Source: Spirochaetota bacterium (GTDB lineage: Bacteria > Spirochaetota > Spirochaetia > Treponematales > Rectinemataceae). From it: a stretch of DNA of 64,000 nucleotides. Every line of letters begins with the position of its first letter. Positions within the stretch are counted from its first letter, which is position 1. This document shows positions 60,044 through 64,000 of this stretch, piece after piece. A program made the position numbers and the translations under genes. The notes under the pieces were generated by a model that worked only from the letters and a program-made list of their open reading frames with translations, made no database searches and was not told the DNA's origin. Location: the NCBI GenBank assembly GCA_029265255.1, contig JAJUJQ010000002.1:278646-342645 (forward strand). The letters run 5' to 3'.

Positions 60044-60706
60044 ATGTCCACTGCGATTCGAGCAGAGCTCAGGGATGCGATCGTTGAGGCTGGCCGAACG
60101 CTGGTTTCGGCGGGGTTGACCGTTGGCACTTGGGGGAACCTAAGCACAAGAGATATTGCCACAAACCTTGTGTACATCAAGCCAAGCGGAATTCCGTACG
60201 AGGGGATCACTCCTGAGGATGTTGTGGTATTGGACCTGGATGGACGGCTCCTCGCGGGCTGTAGGCGGCCATCGATTGAGACACCATTCCACTTGGCAAT
60301 TTACCGCGCGCGCACTGATGTTTGCGCCATTATTCACACACACGCGGTTTACTCGAGCGCCTTCGCCGTGACACACCAGGATATCCCTGCGCTTACCGAG
60401 GACTTTGCCACCCTTGTGGGGGAAAGGGTCAGCTGTGCCCGCTATGCCTTCCCCGGCACGTCTGAACTCGCCCGGAATGTGGTCGAAGCCCTCGCCGATC
60501 GTGCCGCGGTGCTCCTCCCCAACCATGGAGCAGTCTGCGTCGGGCCGGATCTTCGCACCGCTATCACAATCGCAGCGCTCGTTGAAAAGACCGCACACAT
60601 GTATTTGCTCGCGCGACAGATAGGCACACCTCATACCCTAAGCCTCGCCGAAGTCGAAGCGCTGCGCGAATTCGCCCGCTCGAGCTATGGGCAGCGGAAA
60701 ACGTGA
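60044..60706 (+). CDS. Class II aldolase/adducin family protein
   Basis: A 220-residue zinc-dependent aldolase of the FucA/AraD/RhaD-like fold. GTWGNLSTRD, HTHAVYSSAFAV (two metal His) and LLPNHGAVCVG (third His) are clear; the catalytic Glu lies in the PALTEDFA block. Members cleave sugar phosphates such as fuculose-1-P or process ribulose-5-P isomers. ATG 60044 follows GGGGG. It ends ~25 bp before the insertion sequence. Substrate is not resolved. Confidence 0.85.
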   Translation: MSTAIRAELRDAIVEAGRTLVSAGLTVGTWGNLSTRDIATNLVYIKPSGIPYEGITPEDVVVLDLDGRLLAGCRRPSIETPFHLAIYRARTDVCAIIHTHAVYSSAFAVTHQDIPALTEDFATLVGERVSCARYAFPGTSELARNVVEALADRAAVLLPNHGAVCVGPDLRTAITIAALVEKTAHMYLLARQIGTPHTLSLAEVEALREFARSSYGQRKT

Positions 60707-60731
60707 GAGAATAGTGTTGAAACTCCATAAT

Positions 60732-60767
60732 AATGTTCCCTAGTGAACTCAATTACAATGTCCCCTT
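60732..60767 (+). repeat. Left terminal inverted repeat of the IS
   Basis: It carries two CCC-ATG-like boxes 25 bp apart (AATGTTCCC and AATGTCCCC); its complement aligns with 61992-62028. Confidence 0.6.
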
Positions 60768-60793
60768 GCAAGACCACCTGGCAGGAGAAGGAG

Positions 60794-61987
60794 ATGGCCG
60801 GGAAACTACCAATGGGACAGAAAGAGCTCATACGAGCGAAGGTGCTCGAGCAAGTTGTGCAGAAGAAGCTGAGTCTGCGGGCCGCGGCGAACATGATGAA
60901 GGTGTCATATCGGCAAGCAAAACGGCTGTATCGGCGGTATGTGGAGGAAGGGGATCAGGGGCTTATCCACCGGAACCAGGGGAAACCCTCTGGGAGAGCC
61001 TATGCGGAGCGTGTTCGCACGCGGGTCGTCGCCCTCTACCAGGAGCGGTATCGGGACTTTGGGCCGACATTTGCGGCAGAGAAGCTGCGTGCACGTGATG
61101 GGATTGCGAGAGACCATGAGACGCTCAGGCGATGGTTGCGCGCCGAGGGGGTATGGGGTACGCAACGACGGAGGGAATCCTATCGCAGCCGACGGGAAAG
61201 GCGGGCGTGTTTTGGGGAGCTGTTGCAGTGTGACGGCAGTCATCATGACTGGTTTGAGGGACGGCGTGCGCCTTGTTGCCTCATGAACATGGTGGATGAT
61301 GCGACGGGGATCAGTCATGCCTTTTTCTGTGAAGAAGAGACTACGGCCGCGGCGATGCAACGTTTGTGGGGTTGGATTGCGCACTACGGTATTCCCCAGG
61401 AGCGGTACTGCGATCGCAAGAACGCCTTTGTGGTGACGCGAGAGCGGACGATTGAGGAGCAGTTGCAGGGAATCGTGCCGAAAAGCCCCTTTGAGCGTGC
61501 CTGTGAGGTATTGGGCATTGCGGTGCATGTGGCGTATTCACCACAGGCAAAAGGGCGTGTGGAACGCAGTCATGCGGTCTACCAGGACCGATTGGTAAAA
61601 GAACTCAGGCTTGCCGGCATATCGACGATCGAGGACGCGAATCGGTTCCTGCAAGAGCACTATCTGCCTGCCATCAACGCGAAATTCGCCAAACCACCCG
61701 TACGGCCAGAGAATGCCCACGTGCCGCTGCACAGGTTGATTTCGCTTGCTGATATCTTCTGCTACGAGACCCCCCGAGTGCTCAGCAATGACTATGTGGT
61801 CAGCTACCACCGCAGGCTCTTCCAGATCACGCGACACAACAAGCCCCTTCCCCGACCCAGGACCCAGGTCATCGTCAGAGAACTCTTAGATGGACGCGTG
61901 AAGCTCCTCTACCAGAATACCGAGCTCGCGTATGTCGAGCTTTACACACCACCACAGAAGGAGGCGCTGGCTCCCTATTCTGCCTGA
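60794..61987 (+). CDS. DDE transposase, ISNCY family (IS1202-like group)
   Basis: A 397-residue transposase. A helix-turn-helix in LSLRAAANMMKVSYRQAKRLY (residues about 27-47) precedes an RNase-H-fold catalytic domain: first Asp in LLQCDGSHHDWFEGR, second Asp in YCDRKNAFVV, Glu in AKGRVERSHAVYQDR. The DGSHHDW motif is characteristic of ISNCY/IS1202-type enzymes. ATG 60794 has AGGAG close upstream. The frame is intact, so the element may be active. Confidence 0.9.
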   Translation: MAGKLPMGQKELIRAKVLEQVVQKKLSLRAAANMMKVSYRQAKRLYRRYVEEGDQGLIHRNQGKPSGRAYAERVRTRVVALYQERYRDFGPTFAAEKLRARDGIARDHETLRRWLRAEGVWGTQRRRESYRSRRERRACFGELLQCDGSHHDWFEGRRAPCCLMNMVDDATGISHAFFCEEETTAAAMQRLWGWIAHYGIPQERYCDRKNAFVVTRERTIEEQLQGIVPKSPFERACEVLGIAVHVAYSPQAKGRVERSHAVYQDRLVKELRLAGISTIEDANRFLQEHYLPAINAKFAKPPVRPENAHVPLHRLISLADIFCYETPRVLSNDYVVSYHRRLFQITRHNKPLPRPRTQVIVRELLDGRVKLLYQNTELAYVELYTPPQKEALAPYSA

Positions 61988-61991
61988 TCAG

Positions 61992-62028
61992 AAGGGGACA
62001 TTTTAAAAGAGTTAAAACAGGGGACATT
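61992..62028 (+). repeat. Right terminal inverted repeat of the IS
   Basis: Two copies of GGGGACATTTT start at 61994 and 62020 (26 bp apart), mirroring the two boxes of the left end. Confidence 0.6.
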
Positions 62029-62037
62029 TTAATTGAG

Positions 62038-62331
62038 TATTGAAAATTTTTCTGTTCCTTCTTGCGATTTTTCATACTCCGTGTTATTGTTCAGTAATTG
62101 AACAAAAAAAGCACCTGTAAGACCACAAGGTCGAAGGTGGCTACAGATCCGCGCCATTCTATGCCAGTGTGTTTCGGCCGCGGCAGTATGGGGCGCGGTG
62201 CCAGTGTCTCACATAGAGGCCGCAGTATGTGCTCCTGCGGTCAGAATAAGTCTGTGATTTTCTATCTTAAACAAGCCTGACTGTCTGTCCTGTATTCCTA
62301 AGGTTCATAGAATGCAATTTGAAATCAAAAC
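62038..62331. other. Non-coding spacer between IS and flippase
   Basis: I see no gene here. It contains an AT-rich stretch and a GC-rich part (62170-62245) with two similar structured blocks: GGCCGCGGCAGTATGG, whose CCGCG pairs with a later CGCGG, and GGCCGCAGTATGTG, whose CCGCAG pairs with CTGCGG. They may be a degraded repeat or an RNA leader. Confidence 0.4.
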
Positions 62332-63606
62332 ATGAATATACCGCTTGTACAAAAAATACGCAGTAACAGCGATTACCGCTGTCTTTTTGAAAATTTTCTA
62401 TCCCTTTCCATTTTACAGGGCTTAAACTATATTCTCCCTCTTGTAACCTTTCCCTATTTAGTACGGGTGGTGGGGGTAGAAAAGTTCGGGCTCCTTTCAT
62501 TTGCGACGGCTACAATTGCTTATTTTCAGATTATTACGGATTATGGGTTTAATCTTTCCGCAACCCGTGAAGTAGCCATACACCGTGAGAATAAGGAAAA
62601 GCTCCAGGAAATTTTTAGCTCGGTCATGATTATAAAAATGGGCTTGTTAATTGTAAGTCTTGTTCTCATGAGCGGCCTTGTGTTCGGGTTTAGCAAGTTT
62701 CGCCAGGATTGGCCGATCTATTACCTTTCCTTTGGCATGGTGCTGGGGCAGGTGCTCTTTCCGGTATGGTTTTTTCAGGGCATGGAGCGGATGCGTTATA
62801 TTACGCTCCTAAACATCCTTGCAAAGGGCCTTTTTACCGTTGCAATCTTTGTCTTTGTGCGGACACAGGAAGATTTTTGGAAGGTGCCACTCCTTAATTC
62901 CATTGGTTTTGTGATTGCGGGTATAGTAAGCCTCTGGCTTGTGTATCGCTACTGGGCTATCCTAGTGCGGCCTGTTTCAAAAGCGAGTATTGTAAACCAG
63001 CTCAGGGAAGGGTGGCATATATTTGTATCGACGATATTTTCTTCTTTTTATAGAAATACGAATGTGGTGATTTTGGGGCTGTTTACAACAAATGAGCTTG
63101 TCGGTTATTACTCTATTTCGGAGAAAATCTTAAAGATTGTTCAAAGTTTACAAGATGTGGTTGGTAATACTTTGTTTCCATATTTTAATAAACAGTTAAA
63201 AAAGGATAGTCAATATTTCTTTAGATTTAATAAAAAATATTTTAATATTATTATTTTTATATATCTGTCTTTATTTTTGTTATTATTTATAAGTTCTAAA
63301 TATATTATTTTTATCATTATTGGCTTTTATAGTAGTGTTGCAGAATGGAATATGAAAATATTAAGTCCTGTAGTGTTTTTGGGTGGATTGTCTTATTATT
63401 TTGGTATTTTGGGAATGTTGAGCATGAATTATAAGCAGTATTTTAAAAAATATATAATTATTACAGGAATTATTAGTATTTTATTATGTTTAATGATTAT
63501 TAAGATAGTGCCAACTTTAGGAGGATCTATTACTCTGTTATTGAGTGAGTTAATTTTATTTTGTTTGATCTTTATCAAAATACGGAATATTGAAAAATAT
63601 CAATAG
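62332..63606 (+). CDS. Wzx-type oligosaccharide flippase
   Basis: A 424-residue membrane protein with 12 predicted helices, of the MATE/Wzx flippase superfamily. ILPLVTFPYLVRVVGVEKFG (about residues 36-55) and FNLSATREVAIHRE are family landmarks; VWFFQGMERMRY is another. It moves lipid-linked sugar repeat units for O-antigen or capsule assembly. No ribosome site is clear. The 5' two-thirds is near 50% GC (33 of 60 at 62701-62760), while the 3' third is extremely AT-rich (8 of 60 at 63181-63240). It is probably acquired horizontally with other surface-polysaccharide genes outside the window. Confidence 0.87.
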   Translation: MNIPLVQKIRSNSDYRCLFENFLSLSILQGLNYILPLVTFPYLVRVVGVEKFGLLSFATATIAYFQIITDYGFNLSATREVAIHRENKEKLQEIFSSVMIIKMGLLIVSLVLMSGLVFGFSKFRQDWPIYYLSFGMVLGQVLFPVWFFQGMERMRYITLLNILAKGLFTVAIFVFVRTQEDFWKVPLLNSIGFVIAGIVSLWLVYRYWAILVRPVSKASIVNQLREGWHIFVSTIFSSFYRNTNVVILGLFTTNELVGYYSISEKILKIVQSLQDVVGNTLFPYFNKQLKKDSQYFFRFNKKYFNIIIFIYLSLFLLLFISSKYIIFIIIGFYSSVAEWNMKILSPVVFLGGLSYYFGILGMLSMNYKQYFKKYIIITGIISILLCLMIIKIVPTLGGSITLLLSELILFCLIFIKIRNIEKYQ

Positions 63607-63890
63607 CAATAACTCAATATTGATTAGTAATTTCTGAATATTTTCGAGATAAAAAGTAGCAGATTTTGTGTAAAGAAGCATAATTTAAATTTAAAGATAA
63701 TCAATAATATAAGTTGCCATAACTCAAAATATAAGTATTAAAAATATATATATTATTCACGGCTACAAATATTTAGTAATTATGAAGAAATGAAATATAT
63801 TTGCATTATAGTTATAAAAAATGCTGTTATGCAATGATAACGTCAACGTTTTTTCGCATATTGGTCGAGCCGCCCTCGCCTGGTGCGTGC
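63607..63890. other. AT-rich non-coding stretch
   Basis: No supported gene. Base composition is as AT-rich as the 3' end of the flippase gene until about 63840, where it switches back to the GC level of most of the window. Confidence 0.5.
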
Positions 63891-63998
63891 CTATGCCCCG
63901 ATCACCTCGTTCCCGACTTCGACTCCTAACAGGAGGTCCATGTTCATATATCGCTTCTGGCCCCATTCTCGGCCTGCGACATATCGCAATCTAGCGGT
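63891..63998 (-). CDS. Possible C-terminal end of a gene crossing the right edge
   Basis: On the minus strand a frame runs from the window edge for 35 codons and ends at TAG (63891-63893), with the tail reading YMNMDLLLGVEVGNEVIGA. GC level is like the main genome rather than the AT-rich spacer. I recognise no family, and the fragment is too short to be certain it is coding. Confidence 0.3.
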   Translation of the reverse strand, partial: TARLRYVAGREWGQKRYMNMDLLLGVEVGNEVIGA

Positions 63999-64000
63999 CA

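Larger units (their letters stand above)
60732..62037 (+). mobile_element. ISNCY-type insertion sequence
   Basis: A ~1.3 kb element with one transposase gene framed by imperfect inverted ends of about 36 bp. Left 60732-60767 and right 61992-62028 share AAGGGGACATT at the inner side and GGGAACATT or GGGGACATT at the outer side, roughly 29 of 36 positions. The exact ends and any target duplication could not be fixed by eye; a GAG after the right repeat and a CTC near the left one allow longer termini. Confidence 0.75.

Overview
The window is a gene-dense bacterial chromosome segment, moderately GC-rich over most of its length. It most resembles a free-living or environmental spirochaete (Spirochaetota, Treponema/Rectinema-like). 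The grounds are circumstantial: a BMP/TmpC-type nucleoside-binding protein with a YufOPQ-like ABC system, many binding-protein transporters for sugars and amino acids, a ParE/ParC pair, and Shine-Dalgarno AGGAGG starts with pervasive ATGA overlaps. No rRNA, CRISPR array or replication origin is visible. One tRNA gene, tRNA-Leu(UAA), is present.

Layout. 1-7.5 kb is housekeeping: the C-terminal part of an M24 aminopeptidase, a DUF2007 protein, a membrane HD-GYP protein, an HD protein with a small partner, a DMT exporter, an aminotransferase, a TcdA-like E1 enzyme and a TatD-like hydrolase. 7.5-21.7 kb is an acyl-CoA/carboxylate island: a CoA-transferase, two divergent KAS III-like proteins flanking a fused double-TetR regulator, a complete Liv-type ABC importer, two overlapping alpha/beta hydrolases, an MFS carrier and an acyl-CoA ligase. 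21.8-25.9 kb carries valS, a stand-alone SpoT-like HD hydrolase and deoC. 26-37.7 kb is transport: a BMP binding protein, PstSCA without PstB, a sugar binding protein with two permeases and a HAD phosphatase, and the nucleoside-type ATPase with two permeases. 37.9-39.9 kb holds a diguanylate cyclase, a cyclic-nucleotide-binding protein and the tRNA. 39.9-45.3 kb is an amino-sugar and D-amino-acid operon: nagA, alr, a DapF-like protein with both catalytic cysteines replaced by serine, and an M20 amidohydrolase. It is followed by an ABC importer and a GH31 enzyme that matches sulfoquinovosidase (45.4-50.5 kb). 50.6-55.3 kb encodes four small secreted beta-rich proteins, three of them clear paralogues, around a C26 amidotransferase and lysA. 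55.3-60.7 kb carries a quinone reductase, parC, parE and a class II aldolase. 60.7-64 kb is a mobile or variable edge: an ISNCY-type insertion sequence, a Wzx-type flippase whose base composition collapses half-way through, and an AT-rich non-coding stretch.

How the genes work together. Much of the window imports organic solutes (branched-chain amino acid or carboxylate, phosphate, nucleoside, two sugar or sugar-acid systems) and feeds them into central metabolism. Neither sugar importer has its own ATPase gene here, so a shared one elsewhere is likely. At every binding-protein/permease junction in the window there is a perfect 11-13 bp inverted repeat, which would let the binding protein be made in excess over the permease. 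The most notable items are the sulfoquinovose uptake and hydrolysis locus, the Ser/Ser DapF homologue, the KAS III-like pair with altered catalytic residues around a double-headed TetR regulator, and the secreted paralogue family.
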